This document shows, piece after piece, positions 21,601 through 36,600 of a DNA stretch of 64,000 nt. The translations under genes were made by a program, and so were the position numbers. Positions within the stretch are counted from its first letter, which is position 1. Every line of letters begins with the position of its first letter. The stretch is from Ornithodoros turicata. Lineage: Eukaryota; Arthropoda; Arachnida; Ixodida; Argasidae. The DNA lies in NCBI RefSeq assembly GCF_037126465.1, contig NC_088202.1:130896123-130960122 (forward strand), given 5' to 3'. Under the pieces are notes generated by a model. The model had not been told where the DNA came from. It was given only the letters and a program-made list of their open reading frames with translations, and made no database searches.

Positions 21601-24600
21601 CAAACTTTTTTATCAATAGACACACATGGGCATTTGACGGGACCTTCGAATTCGATCGAATTAAGCGGAAAAACGAATTATCGGAAGTCGTATTAACGGA
21701 AGTCTACTGTAGTTACATAGTATATCAGACAGTGCTTCCAAGGTTGCACCATGCCGCTCATGCCTTTTTCATGATATTTTTTGTAAATTTAATTGAGCAG
21801 TGATGAGACACTGTACAGTGCAAATACTGCACATGGTGGCTTCTGATGGTAACTGTTTGATGAACGGAGTAGTGTTTCAAGTAATGCTAGATGTCACTTC
21901 CTTGCTCCTTTAAAACGAAGGCTATGTTTATGCAAACTGTGAAGGAATTATGCCTTTATTTGTGCTTTTGGTATGCATTCACATGCTATCAGTATACTGT
22001 ACTTGCATCAAAATCAGCTGCCACCCTAACTGAAAGAGCCTGTATCAGCATTGCCTTCTGATCACTAAGAAACTTCATAAATGTGCCTAGGAGTTTGGTC
22101 TGTTTAAAAATGTGCTCTATTACTGCAGATTGTTAAATTAGTAATTAAATTTTACAAAGGCGGACCTGCACTCAAACCCTGTGTCAAACTGGCAGTGTAT
22201 TAGTGGTCAACACTATGTCAAGGAAGCTGCATTTTGCCCTTTACCTGGGTTTTCCTGAGACGCTTTAAGACAAATGTCAGCACAGTTCCCTGCGAAGTCA
22301 GCCCACGATGCACGATCCCCCAGAGCGACATGACGCCACACTGGCAGGCAGACCGCTCGGAAATATTGGGCTACCACCACTACCTTTTGCTTAGCTTTGC
22401 GCCTATTGGTGACGATGCAGTTGGCATGGAAAGTCACATATGTGTTATCAATTTCAATTTGCAGTAATGATCCACATCTTAAATTTTGTATTGTTACGAA
22501 GCATTGGATTGAATGATGGATGAAATAAAATGCAAAGTACATAATTGCATATTTTCACAATGTGGCATCTCTTTGCGCTAAGACAAAGGAGCTGATTCCT
22601 ACTTTTCCGCCTCTAGGCTAATATCAGAGCCCAGAAGAGAGAACAGTTCAAAATCCACCAGGAAAAAGGGAGCGACGAAATTGTTGAGCAGAAGTTCTTC
22701 GATCAACGAGTCAAGTATGTACAACGGACTCTTACATGCGCGTTCTATTTTCGGCTCCTTTTGGTTCAGTGACAGAGCCATAGAAAGCTTTAAATGTTCC
22801 ACTTTTTTTTTTGTAGTGCGAAACCTGCTGCAAGAGGAAAAAAGCTTTTCAAATTTCACGAGAAGGGGAAGTACGAACAGCTGGCACAAAAATTACGGAC
22901 GAAGGTTAGTTTGCGCTTTTTTTTCTTTTTATGCCTGATGCTCAAGAATCAGTTATTCTTCCTGCCTGTCATAGTGTCGTGTCTGTACTCATACATTTTA
23001 TGCTGTGTTCTCAGGCCAAGTTAGAGAAGCTGCAGCAAGAAATCGCTCAGGCTGCAAAAAAGACGGGCATTTCTTGTGCTACCAAGATTGCCCTCATGGT
23101 TCCGAAGAAGGAAGTTGTAAGTAGCGTCCTTTTGCTCTTGTCTGTAATGGACACTAAGGAACTTGTTTCGAACAGTAAAAGCAGGGACAAATTTACGTTG
23201 GAAGGCAGACCATAGCGCCGATAGAGCTCTGACGATCTTGTTTCGATGATGCATTTATGAGCCATCAGTCACATGTCCCACAAACTCTTTTTGCTGTAGT
23301 TCAGGATGCCCCATGAAACGTGAAATATTTAGTTGCACTTTCCGCTACAGTGTTGCGTGTCTAATCTCATCTTGTTTTTGACGTGTCCAACCGCATTGCT
23401 TATAAATACGGTGCAGCAGCATTATTCCAAACTCAACGGGGACTGAAGTTTTATTCAAATAAAGTGGAATGTAGTTAGTGATGTGTGGAGTGTGGATTAA
23501 AGGGGATTTCTTTCGTTGTGCCCAATATTTCATTGTATCAAGCCTGACAAAATGTGGCAGCCAGTTGCGGCAGGGAATAAAAATTATTTTGCTGTACCGC
23601 GAATTTCGTTGTATAGCGTTTCTCTATATTGAGGTTTGACATGTACTTATTATCAGGTAAGTACCAAAACATCTCGGGGTAGAAAATAATCTGTTATAAC
23701 CACTTGCATTTGTTCCCTCAGATATACTTTCGAAAACATAGGGGTTAGCACTCATTGCAATGGAAATCGGTAACAGATACCACAGGTGCGAAAAATGTAT
23801 TCAGTTGTATTCATTGACATTCGTTTCTAACCTATGATCTTTAACATTCAGGCATCCTCAATCACATTTGTGAACAGATCATTATTGCACAGTACCCATG
23901 TATTCCGTGGTGTGATATCCGTGCCGCATACAGTGAAACCCGCGTACAACGATAGTGACGGTAATCGCGAATTCCATCGTTATACGGGGTACATCGTTAA
24001 ACGAGGGCTGACCTAAATAGCGCGTCCCCGAAAAGTGGCGCTCCACCCCGCGTGTAGCAAAAGAAAGAGACACAGATGCTTAAAAAAAACGCGAAGCTGT
24101 GTGACATCGCACTGGTTTGGGAAAACAGCGATCAGAACTCGTGGATGGAACCAGAGTCATTGCAGGACAACTTCTGGCAACACTACACGTCACCATTCCG
24201 CAAGTCGGCTTCACCTAACGCCTGCGTGCTTTAGGAGAAGCTAGCTTTAGAACACTGTCGCGCGACTCGCGGGCGGAGTGCACGTGCTAGGACTTTTGAA
24301 CCATCTCGCGAATTCGAGCAGCATTGGCCAATAACGGAGACACAATAGCGTTACCACCTACGCTTCCACTGACAGTATTGGAAAATGAACAGTCGTTGTC
24401 TATTTTCTTGTCTCAATTTTTATTTTGGTTAAATTCTTTTGATGTGAATTTCGGATTATACGATTTTTTTCCGCTACCCCGTGAGATTCGTAGCATCGAG
24501 ATTCTACTGTTTTTTTTTTTTCGTAATCTCGTAATCTTTATTTAGTCAGTATTGTAAAATGTACAGAAAGCGGGACTGTGAGGGCAAGCCCTGTAGTACA

Positions 24601-27600
24601 GTCCCAGCACAGTTCAAGAACTAACAGCTAAAAGATACAGTTTAGTTGTGATTAAGATATTGTTAAATCAATATAAGACTTAAAAAAACACTACATGGGG
24701 AGTTACCCGACAACTAAAACACTAATAAGTAACTAAAGTACACACGGGGAGTTACCCAACAACTAATACACTCATAAGTTACTACAGAACACAGGGAGAG
24801 TAACCCGACAATAAACAGACTGGTAGGTTATTGAGCAGCCTTGCGGGCACAGGAGCCTTATACAGTTATTGAGAAAAACAATTTTAACCAAAACATCATA
24901 TGTTATCATGTAATTCATCACATGGTTACATCTACATTGATGATGGGGTATTATGCTGGGAGTGTAACAAACTGTGTAACTGATACTTAAAATGGGGAAA
25001 AGAGGTTAGGGACCATATATGAGACGGCAATGAATTCCAGACATTGGATCCGAAATAACTCATTGAATGAATCCCGTAATTCGTTCGAGGTTGAGGTACC
25101 TGTAGCATATCAGGTTCGCACCGCAGCGAATAAGGTTTTTGAAGATGTGTGATTGAAATAAGATGATCTGAGATCATGCCGTTGCATAATCTGTAGATTA
25201 GGATGGCAACCTTATATTTCAGTAAATTGTATATGCTCTGGATAGACAGACACTGGAATGCAAATGAGATGCTATCGCGGGCTATGTATCTTATCGCAGC
25301 GAAAATCGCCGCGGGGTTACGCGCACGGGACAGCATCCAACATCGTAGTACGAATACTCGGAACCGCGGTCTCCATCGCTATACACTGGTCGTTTCCCGA
25401 AGAAACAATGTATATTTTGACGGTAAAATCATGAACCATCGTTTTACGAGGGATATCGTTATACGCGATGTCGCTATCCGCGGGTTTGACTATAAAAATA
25501 TTTTTTGTGAAAGATTGAAGTCCTGGCCATAAACTGTTTACATCCTAAACAAAATGACAGGTAAGCCTTAAAAGGTCCTTGAAGGACTTCAATGAGTCCT
25601 TGAGCTTCTAGCTGTACATGGATTACATTTAGTTAAGAAATGACATGTAGCATTAAAAGAAAAAAAAAGTGGAGTGCTTCTAAAGTGTGTGTACTTTCTC
25701 CAAAATGTTACAGGGTGAGTCTGACCTTTCTAGGGCCACATAGTCTGTAACTATCACTTCTGGAATAGCATTAGAATTTTCCAGAGAGAATATATACTGT
25801 AACAATAAGGATGAAAGGTTACAGGTAAACCCGTCATCCCTGCTACAACAGCGTTCCTGCAGTCCGTACCCCAACAGATAGCAATTAATAGTGACTGCAT
25901 GCTGGGGGATGAAACACGTTGCACTTTGAATGTTTTTCCTTTTTTTTAAATAGCACTTTATAGGTGTCATCCCTGTTGCACTGGTTAGATATTACTAAGG
26001 CCCGGGTTTTCCGGGTATTCCGCAAAATTTCACGGAATCTGGAATCCATCGCGGAATCCTTCGTTTTGGCACATAATTTCGCGGAATCCCTTATTTTGCT
26101 CGAAATTTCGCGGAAATCCGATTGGGTCAAAGGACACTACTGGCGCGACGTGGACAGTTACTACGATGTCCAGCGTCACAGGAAAAGTATTGCAAGCTCA
26201 CGCGAAATAATGTCAGATTTCGCCAGGGGCCTATAGGTACAGTAGAACCTCGATGATACGATCACGGATGATACGAATTCTTTTCCGGTCCCGGCCGGAA
26301 TGCCTATTCGTCCCATGTATTAGAGTTCGGATGATACGAACGCGTTATCTTGCCTTTACGGATGATACGAATGAGCCGAGGATGCGACAGAGGTCGTTCC
26401 CCCGTGACGCGAGAGCGCGTGAGTCATGCTGCTGCGTCTTTCGAAAAGGGAGGGCGAGCCTCACCACGAACTCCCTTACATCATGTAGCGCAATGCAAGC
26501 AATGACTTCCTTTTGGTGGTGATGGTGGAGATAAGATCAAAGGGATTGAACGGCCCACCTTATCTCTGTTTTGACCTTTTTACCCCCCTCGCAACAATAA
26601 ACCGCGAAGCTGTGTGACATCGCTCTGGCGGAAAACAGCGACCAGAACCCCAGAACACGTGGAGGGAACATATCAGGACAACTTGTGGCAACATTACGCG
26701 TCACCATTCCGCAAGTCGGCTTCACCTAACGCCTGCTTGCTTTAGGAGAAGCTCGCTTTAGACCATTGTCGCGCGACTCGCGGGTGAAAAGCACGTGCTA
26801 AGTCTTTTGAATCATCTCGCGTATTTGAGCAGCATTGGCCAAAAACGGAGGCACAAAAGCGTTACAAACGACCTCTTTCATTGACAGTAACGGAAAATGA
26901 ACAGTCACTGTCTATTTTCTTGCCTCAATTTTTATTTTGGTTTAATTCGTTTGATACGAATTTTTTCCGCGACCCCGCGAGATTCGTATCATCGAGATTC
27001 TACTGTATTACCCATATATGTATTTCACTTTTCATGGGCTTTACATGCTGAGGCACCTTAATGGAAACTTTGCTTGCTGTGATGAGATGGACACATAATA
27101 GTCATCATCGCCTTGTGCTCACTGTCTCAAAAAAATAAATAACGTACCTCCAACATTACTAAAGCTAACTGCTTAATGTAACTACAGCTGCCTAGCCTTT
27201 AGCTAAGACGAATTAGAGGAACAAAGCGCGAGAGACCATACTTCTGGTTCGCCTTTCTGTCATGTTTGCTTGCCTTTTCCAGAGGAAATTCTCAACTTGC
27301 CAACTGAGGCAGTTGAATTCCCTTGCTCAAAGGTACTATCAATTGCTAGCCCTCCTTGTGTTAATCATAAACAGTTTTCGAACAACTTCTGTTGCAGCGT
27401 CTTTCTGCCAGCCATTGTTGCATGGTGTGCATATTTGACAGATGCGCTCTTAGATGTGCAGGGCCTTTGGACAGTTCTAAGCCGTTGTACTGAACAGGTT
27501 ATTTTAAAGCTGGAAATCAGTTCAAGCTGTACAAATTGACATTAGTCCCAGCTGCTGGGACAATTTTGTACATGTGAAATATTACAGTAGGACCTTGGCA

Positions 27601-30600
27601 CATCAGAACGGGATTGAGTTTAAAAATAAAGCGTGTTCAGTTGGTGTTCGTAACTTTGCAAATTTGTTTCCTGTCTGCATCATTTCCATGCGCTGCTGCT
27701 TAGGATGTCAAAATTAGATTTTTTGTCCTTCTGATTTGTGGTCCAGTTAAAGAAAAAATGGTTCAGCAGCAGTATTTCTTTAGCTCCTTTGATTAAAAAA
27801 AATAATTCATAGCCAGAGATAAGCTGTGTTTCTTTTTATCGCAATCCCTATTATTAACAGAATGAAACTGGTAGTTGATAATATATTGAGTGCTGGCAAT
27901 AATTCTGTTTTGTAGCTGTGTGCTTCGAGATGTTGAAGTGATAATTATGATGCTAGGGCAACATATTTTTGGGTACTACCAGATATGGCCCTATTGCATT
28001 GCGGTGTGCAGTGTATCTGTCTTATCTCTTGCGTTCTTGATGTGGCGCCCTCTTTTCACGCATTTTGAAACAGCATTTTTATCTGGTCCATTTCGAAAAC
28101 CTGAAAAGAAGTATCCATTCAAGGACCTGCAACAAATTTTATGTACAGCTGCCTAGCAAACCACAAGAAGTAATGGAATAATATAGTATAACACATTCTC
28201 TTCTCTCTATCACTCACATATCACAGCATATTGGTGCACAAGCCTTTTACTAGCTAAACTGTCGTTGTAATGTTAATTTTTGGAACACAAAAAATGTCAA
28301 GAGTTCAGCTACAATAACACAGACTGAGAAGAAAGCAAATCTTGAACTTTCAGATCAATATCTGGATTGTAGCACATGCATCCTTGATGCAGAGCATCAA
28401 GGCTCTGCTATGAAAAGGAAATTTTCAAGGGATTTGTGTCTGAAAAGACATGCACCATGTACCCAGCACAGCTTGTTGCAATTTTAACGAGCAGCCATGG
28501 TTAGTAATGTGTCAACACTGTGTCCTTACACGTCACTGTCGTTATTTGATATATTACTGTACAGAGCTGTTTTGAAGACAATAAATTTTAATTCAGATGA
28601 ATTACAAAATATACAATGTAACCACAGATATTATAGAATCATATGCCCTGCTAAAAGGGAAGCAGCCATACTTTCATATTTTTATGTTTGTGCTGGCACT
28701 TGATACCATCGGCTCCTTAGTAAATACTGTCAAAATGCTGGTTTTCACACAGTGAAATCTGATATATAAAACTTTTGCAGAACATAAAAATATACAATTA
28801 TAAAGGAAAACATATGAGAACCTCTAGGAAACTTTCTGAAGAACACAGCCAGAAGCATTTTTATGAGTTTTCTTGACACAAAGGTTATTGTGCTCTGATA
28901 ATTTGTTCCACACAGTCAGTTCCTGTAGGGACCTCAAGCGGAAGCAGACAAAAAACACTATAAAACACTATACTCTATTCAAAGAAAAGTATTTTTTCGT
29001 AACAGATGGTCTGAATACTTGTGTATCAAGTTTGTGATAGGAAGCTGTACAGGTGCCAACTTCAATTCTCTACGCTAAATTCATTTTTACCTCTTCACCA
29101 TTCATTGTTATCCGCTTGAAATTCAGCACTGATTAATTAGTTCGGAAATCTGCTATTGCAGGTGAAGTTGATATGAATTCCACGCGGGAAGCTTGAGGGC
29201 ATATAGTTTATAAATTATTGCTTCGTTGTTGCCACAAGACTGAGCATATTTGCAATACTTGAGGACCTGATATGAGCCAACAAATTTGGAGCTAAGCACA
29301 TCAACATTGTTCATCTTCTTAATACTCTGATCGTATTTTGTTTATGTTGCACACACTATCACCAACACAAGAACATTTTCAAGGTACAGTGGAATCTCAC
29401 TAAATGGAAATCGCTTGCAAGGAATTACTGTTTTAACGGAACAATAGCTGCAAGGTTGTTTGGATTTGGATTTGTGCAATGCAAAAATTTTTCTGTGAAA
29501 CGGAACGAAACTTTTTACACCCCTGGGTCAGCGGAACAAAAAACGGAACTGACTGAACATTTCAAAGCGTCATCGCAGCTTCAGCTCTCCGCTTCCGGTA
29601 CGACCATGATTAGGAGTAGTACGCTAACAGTAGTAAATGCCATTGGCACCGCGGAAGCGTGCATCATGCTCTTGATCTTCAAAGCAAGATCAAAGTTATC
29701 AACAATTTTGAGAGTGGTTGCTACACAAAAACGGTGCTTGCGATAACGAAAAGTACGCTAACAAGAACTCGTAGCGAAAAGGACAAGCTGCGTGATCCGT
29801 TTAGTGCTTCACGATTTGGACCGCAAGGGGAAAAACTTTGCCTGGGTGACTACGAAGTGCTTGAAAAATGCTTGCTACTGTGGATAAAGCATGCCCAAAG
29901 TCAGAATATCCCAATGAATGGGCCAATTGTTCGTGTGGAGGTGGAACATCTCAATGAGGACTGGAATAAAATTGAAAATTGTGCGTTTATTCCTTGTCTT
30001 TGATGCAGTAATATGCATAAAGACCGCTTGCAGCTTCTGCACTCCCGGAAATTGCACCATTTAGCATCTCACACACAGCTCAGTAACTGGAACTCCTGAT
30101 AAACACAACAGATTTTGTAGCTCCGTTTAAAGAGATTCCACTGTAACTGTAACAAGGTCAAAGTTTGTGGGTGATCTCAGTTGTGTATGGGGTAAAGCGT
30201 TCATAGCTGAGTTACATCTTGCAAGACAAATTATAGCCATGACTGGCAGCTGACAGCTGTTTAACTTGTTGTCTAAAGAAGCCTCTGTCAACACTATCAT
30301 GGGTGAACACGTAGGACATAGATCGATAAAGCAGCATACATGCAGGCAGGCTGGCGGACGAACTCCATGGTACTTTTTGAGCCATCTTGTCGTGTTGTCT
30401 TCATCGTTGGCCCAGTGCTCAGGCTTATTTACCATAGAGGATGTAGATCCTTAATCCTCGTTAACATGCCACTGTCCTTCCTTCCTTTGCACAGAAAGAG
30501 GGAGAGGTCCCTGATGTAGAATGGTGGGATACATTCATCATCAAAGGTGAAAGGTAAGGCTAGCCTGGGATGCCCCACACGTGTGCCCTGGCCCTGACTC

Positions 30601-33600
30601 CATGGTTGCAAGAATCTGGATCTTGTTTTTCAACTGTCCTTCGTGTCTCATACTGCTGTTTTTCGTGGCCTTTATAAGTTACTTTCTCATGCATGAAAAT
30701 GGCACTTGCGCAGCTAGAAGATGTATACATGTTCTTGCGTAAGTGCATTGTGGAGAATTCATTAACAGCATATATATTTTGTTGTCTGCTACACTCAATG
30801 AATACAACCCTAACTTTAAGTAGATAAGGTTTTTGTGATCAGCAGCTGCCAATGTAAACAACAGAAAAGTTGTCTTTGTCCCAAACATTTTCGTGGCTGC
30901 GTGAAGCACCAAGCACGTTGCATGTTCTTCAGGGTGTAAATTTTTCTCATTCAAATGCCAGGACTGACCCATTGGGCAGTTTTCGTTTTTGGAAACTATA
31001 CTAGTACAGAACAAAGTGATAGCAACGGGACATATGGGGACTGTGTGAAGGTGCACCACAAACTCTGAAGCTACAGTCTCTCCACATTTGATTTGTGAAA
31101 GCTCCCCTGTAGATGTCTACCTGCAGTATGCATCGTATTTCACTACGAAAGAGACATTTCAGCACTCTACGCACGTCTATATCTCTCTCCCATCTCGGGA
31201 GAACCAATGCCAAACTGTACAAGATGTCACACCTAGGTTGTGAAGAGCCCCCCCCCCCACAAGTTTATCGAAGGTACTTGAGAAGTGTTCCTATCTCAAA
31301 AGTGGACACTGATCTATACTGATTATGTAAATAGGTAACTGGCAGTGTTAATCTGCATTGTGATTGTCATATTCACTATTTTGCTTTCACACTGTACCTG
31401 TTCATTCGTCTGTTTGTCCCAGCCAGTCTTCCTTTGTAGAGGAATTGTCGTGCTAGAACGTCTCCACATGTGCTTACGCAGGGAATGTATTGTATTATAC
31501 AACATTTCTTTGTGTGGGTCGTAACCTGACATGGATATCATGGACACTGTTAACAGTCTGTCGAGATTGTGTGTCTTGCAGTTATGACAGTGTGCTGAGC
31601 AGTACTGCTAACTTTGAAGACCTGTTGGAAGGTGTCACCAACCTTGTGGAACATCCCATACAGATGAAAGCTCCAAGTAAGTGTCACAGTTACTTCGTAC
31701 CAGAATTTCGCATATCTGATGGAGTAGTGGAGCGAAGTAAGCTAGTTCATCACTCAGTAAAACTGTTATGTCAGACAAGTGCAAAGGCAAAATTTGTAAC
31801 AGATGTAGTGTGTTGAGCTACTTACACATGACATGATCAAATTCTGTTGGCAGTAGCAGTTAAAGCGGGGAAACATGTCCTGCTGGGGACACACTATCTC
31901 CTTCATTGAGCAAACAATAGAAGCAGTGAAAAGGTGTTAGTCATCAATTATTGCATTTTAAAGTTCCTGCTATACATTAACTCTTTCCTTATCGCCTCAA
32001 AAATGGCCATTTTTGGGTGGCTTGACAAATATATTTTTTGTGGCTGATAGTACCCCTTCAAAATACGTTGCTATATAGGAGAATGTAGCCAAATGAATGC
32101 CCTATCGAATGATGTAAGTTTCAGAAACAAAGCTATCCATGTATTCCTAAATTAGTTTTGGAACACAAAAAAATCAGTGCAGGCAGCAGTGCCTGTATCT
32201 TGAAAAAAAAAAAAAAATCAAGTTCCAAAATATACAAAATGTGGCAGATGCTGTCAGAAATAATGTGTGCAGATATCAACACTCTGGGTTGTGGAAAATA
32301 CGTCAACACTCGTGTTGTTCATCTAACTGAGTGACAGAGTTAATTGAAGGAGCAAAACAGAAACGAACACCATAATTTGTGCAGAAAACTTTCATTTCAT
32401 GCTCAGCTTTGCTGTTCTTATAACACATTTTGGTATTTCGCCGCTTTTCTATTCCTCCCGGTTAGTTTTGAGACAGGAAGAATAGCAGTAGTACAAGTTA
32501 TACACGTCCATACATTCAGGGCAAAAATCTGATTATCCAATACCTTCAGAGTTATTACTTGCATTCTAATAAACGAAATCAAACCAAATATGCTTCAAAT
32601 GCATGTATTGCGCATTTGCAAAAAAGGTCTGCAGCAGGAACGCGAGGTCACGACCAAGATAACATCTCCAAACTGCCTCCTTGGCACAGAGCCTCGCTTC
32701 ATAAATCACCACCATGAGGAAAAGCTAAAAGTTTAAAAAAAAACTCATTCTGTATTGTTTATAGTATCCACCAAATGTCACCACTTGTCCATATCTGGTT
32801 TGGAGGCTAAGTAGCACGGTTCGCAAACCGTCAATCACCCGTGATCAACGCTCTGTGGGTGTGGTAAGAAGGTGCAGTAAGATTTACCGTGTCCAGTGAG
32901 GCTATCTGTTGGGGTTCAGAACCAGTTTGAACACAGTGAAAAGATTGTTTGCGAGATAAATTTATGCTGCTGCTAAGACATTAATATACAATTTGAATAT
33001 TTGTGACTTTTTATGAGGTGTCTAATCAATCTGAGTAGAAACAAAATGAAATCTATTTGGTTTCTAGACAGGTTGCATGAAAACGACTGCAGTAGCATTC
33101 CATTTATTTCACATCCTTAAGTTTGTATCACTGTTTTCTGGATGTACTGCACATACAGTGCATGCACAGGGTTCTTCATTTTCGGGTTTTATTATTTTTG
33201 AAATTTGGGGTAAAAATTGATTGATTTTTTTTTTCAAACGCAAATTCTGGGAGAAATTGGGTGTTTTCCGTCACATGCTTTTTTTATCGACAGTTTTCGG
33301 GTGAAACTAAAATCACGTGAATCAAGCTGCCAAGATGAGTCACTTCGGAAACAACCTTTCTTTTTATTGTATCTTGATTGCAACACACTGACCCTGACAG
33401 AGTACAAAATGTAAGACGCTACATATTTACGAGTGTTTCACCCTGACCTGCTTACATACAGAATTGCGAAAAATTGGGTTTACCCCGAAAACGAAGAACC
33501 CTATGCATACGGTGTGTCGCTTGAAAAACATACTCAAAACAAATATTCTGTGACCTCCTCAAACTCAGTGATCTTGGTTTAGAATGTACCACATTATTTC

Positions 33601-36600
33601 TTTTCAGCTGCAACAACAAAACCTGTACTGCTCCCTGTTTACCTGACCAAAAAGGAGCGGAAGAAGCTGCGTCGCCAAAATAGGCGTGAGGCATGGAAGG
33701 AAAAGCAGGAGAAAATTCGTCTGGGCTTAGACCCTCCACCAGAACCAAAAGGTGGTGTAGTTAATAAGTTACAGTATTTGTAACAGTCTGTCTCCAACTT
33801 TTATACGGTAATTATTTGTTTTATTGAAAGCCTTTCTGAAACGAGCAAAAACTATGGTAAATTGCAGCATATATGATAAATAGTTGCCTATTCATGATGT
33901 GACCAGCAATTAAGGCTGATGGCATGCGCCATTATAATACTCTAGAATCTAGAAAGTGTAATACACGCTGAGATTTCATTAGTCTGACCTACAGAGTCAC
34001 ACTGGCACACTTTATCAGTACTTTTACTGTGTCGCACAAAGCTTCTGGTACAAACAGCCCAAATTCCCTTACCCCAAATTCTCCCAAAGAGAGTGACCTC
34101 AGGGCGAGGGGTTCCTGGAGGTTCTCCTGCATTCCTTCTAGTCGAGCACCCCTGTTGATGGGTCGTGCCATTTACGAGGACTTTGTCGTCTGAAACAGTG
34201 CTTCCAATTCAGCCAACTCTTATAGGTGGTTGAATTGGTGGACGACCACACAATTTTGGCTGGTCCATTTTTTATCATCCAGACTTAATGAAATCAAGAA
34301 ACTGATCAATGTTATCCCATCAGAGTGGAGAAGCTATTCTTATGTGCCAGCCTTTCTCTAAACCCGAATAGGCATGCACTAGAGGACCGTACTTTCGAGA
34401 ACATATTCAAATGTGACGCGTTCAAGTAAAAACGTAATTGGACAATGACGGTCCCAGTAAGGAGTGCATGAATTGTGCGTATTTCCGCTTTTTATTTCTT
34501 GAGAACCCCCAAATCATGTATCAATGTACTACTAGTCGTACAATGATATCCGACGCCCTCATTCTCGCTGACCAACTTTGGCAGCGCTCTGTCCGGCGTT
34601 GCACCCTTCCGCGAATTGTGGGGCACTGCGTGAACAGAACGTCAGGAGGATGTACCCTCGCACTTTTGCTCGCGGGGTAGCGGAAAAAAGTTTGTATCAT
34701 CCGAAATTTGTATCAAAAGAATTAAACCAAAATAAAAATTGAGGCAAGAAAATAGACAGTGACTGTTCATTTTCCATTACTCTCAGTGAAAGAGGTCAAT
34801 CGTAACGCTTTTGTGTCGCCGTTTTTGGCCAGTGCTGCCCAAATTCGCGAGAGGATTGAAAAGGTCCAGTTCGTGCTCTCCACCCACGAGTCACGCGATA
34901 GTGTTCTAAAGCATGTAGGCGTTAGGTGAAGCCTATAGGGTCACTAAATAAGCTTCGCTTCAGAGTATCGACACTGAGGTCCAAGGGAGAGCAGGAGCGC
35001 CATCTTGTTTCCGCACCACACCGGTACCGTCCCCAGCTGAGGATCAGAGACGGGGAACATAATGCTCGCTGTGGGGTAGAGAAGGGTGTATGATTGTCGT
35101 GCGATAATCCATGTATCGTCCACCAGAGTGTCCCGAGGATATCAAGGTGAGCTCAAGGCCGGCAACCTTGATGAGCTGCTTGCAAGAGAAAGGAACATTT
35201 GACCCGCGCACGATAGATGACATCGTTCGCTAAAGTGCGCGTGGCGCAGAAACGAGATGGCGCATGCTCCCTCTTGGAACTCAGTGTTCATACTCTGAAG
35301 CGAAGCTTATTTAGTGACTCTAGTGAGGCCGACTTCCGGAATGGTGACGCGTAATGTTGCGGGAAGTTGTCCCGATACGTTCCCTCCACGTGTTGTGGTC
35401 GCTCTTTTCCTAAGCCCGTGGGATATCGCGCATCGTTGTGAGGAGGATAAAAAGGTCAAAACAGAGATAAGGTGATAACGATCTGGGCCCTGTTATCTTA
35501 TCTCCACCACCACCATCACCAAAGGGAGAGTCGTTGCCTACATTGCGCAACATGATGTAAGGGAGTTCGTGGTGAAGATGGTGAGGATCTCCCTTGTTTT
35601 TCGAAAGAAGGAGCAGCATTGCTCACACGCTCGCGTGTCACAGGGGAACAACCTCTTGCATCCTCGGCTCATTCGTGTCATCCGTAAAGGCAAGATAACG
35701 CGTTTGTATCATCCGAACTCTAATGCATTGAAGGAATAGGCATTCCGGTCGGGACTGGAAAATAATTTGTATAATCCATGATCGTATCATCGAGATTGTA
35801 CTGTATTTCCACCCTCTTTCGTAGCATCCATCATTAGCGTCGCTCGCGGTATAACCCGAAGCACTCGACTTCCATAGGATGGCGCTGACCTAGGTCAGCC
35901 CTCCCGTAGTGATATCCCTCGAATAAGGATTAAATTAGAAATAACCACCGATATCGTTATACACGGGTTTCACTGTAGTTGTGTAATACAGAGAAGCACT
36001 AGTATTATGTATTGTGATACCTCAAAATCAAAGTAGTATGTATTAGTGTTGTAATACTGGTTTCTGGGAAGTATTATGTATGAAGAGGTAACATTTCCTT
36101 TAGTTTGAGGAACACACAAGAAGAAGAGGACAACACAAGACCTTACCTTAAGCTCTTACCTCCTCAATTTGCTCATCAACATATTATGTATCTTTATCAT
36201 ATTATATATCTTATTATGTATATGAGTATGTGTATTACTGTCCACATCTGATGCGGTTCTACTGCTTTTGGTGGTGCGGTCCCAGATTAGTACTGAGTCT
36301 TCTTTTTTTTTTTTTAATGCAATATATATATGTTACAATACCATTTATAGGTCAGTTTTCATTGGCAATATCTTTCTCTGCTCCTATAATGCATATATCG
36401 GCATTTATGTAGTGTGGAGAAAACATATCCCTGAGTTCGAATTTGTGTAGTGCTTGAATTTTGGTTCTCTTTTACTCTGATGCTTGCTCAAGCGTGCCCT
36501 GCTTGTAAGACAGTTTGTTAAAAAGGCAATACATGCATCGCTGATGAATCATGACCAACTAACTCCGCAGTTCGGATGTCCAACCTCATGAGAGTCCTCG

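Larger units (their letters stand above)
23931..25492. mobile_element. pogo/Tigger-like element with nested insertions
   Basis: The left end CAGTGAAACCCGCGTACAAC follows TA (23929-23930). An inverted, decayed partner, GCGATGTCGCTATCCGCGGG then TTTGACTATA, lies at about 25466-25493. The same terminal sequence appears at 35975 (reverse of CAGTGAAACCCGTGTATAAC). Inside are a partial copy of the 26240-type element (24026-24511) and a LINE 3' part (24560-25336). The outer element's own interior is mostly lost. It lies in intron 9 of PRPF3. Confidence 0.55.
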
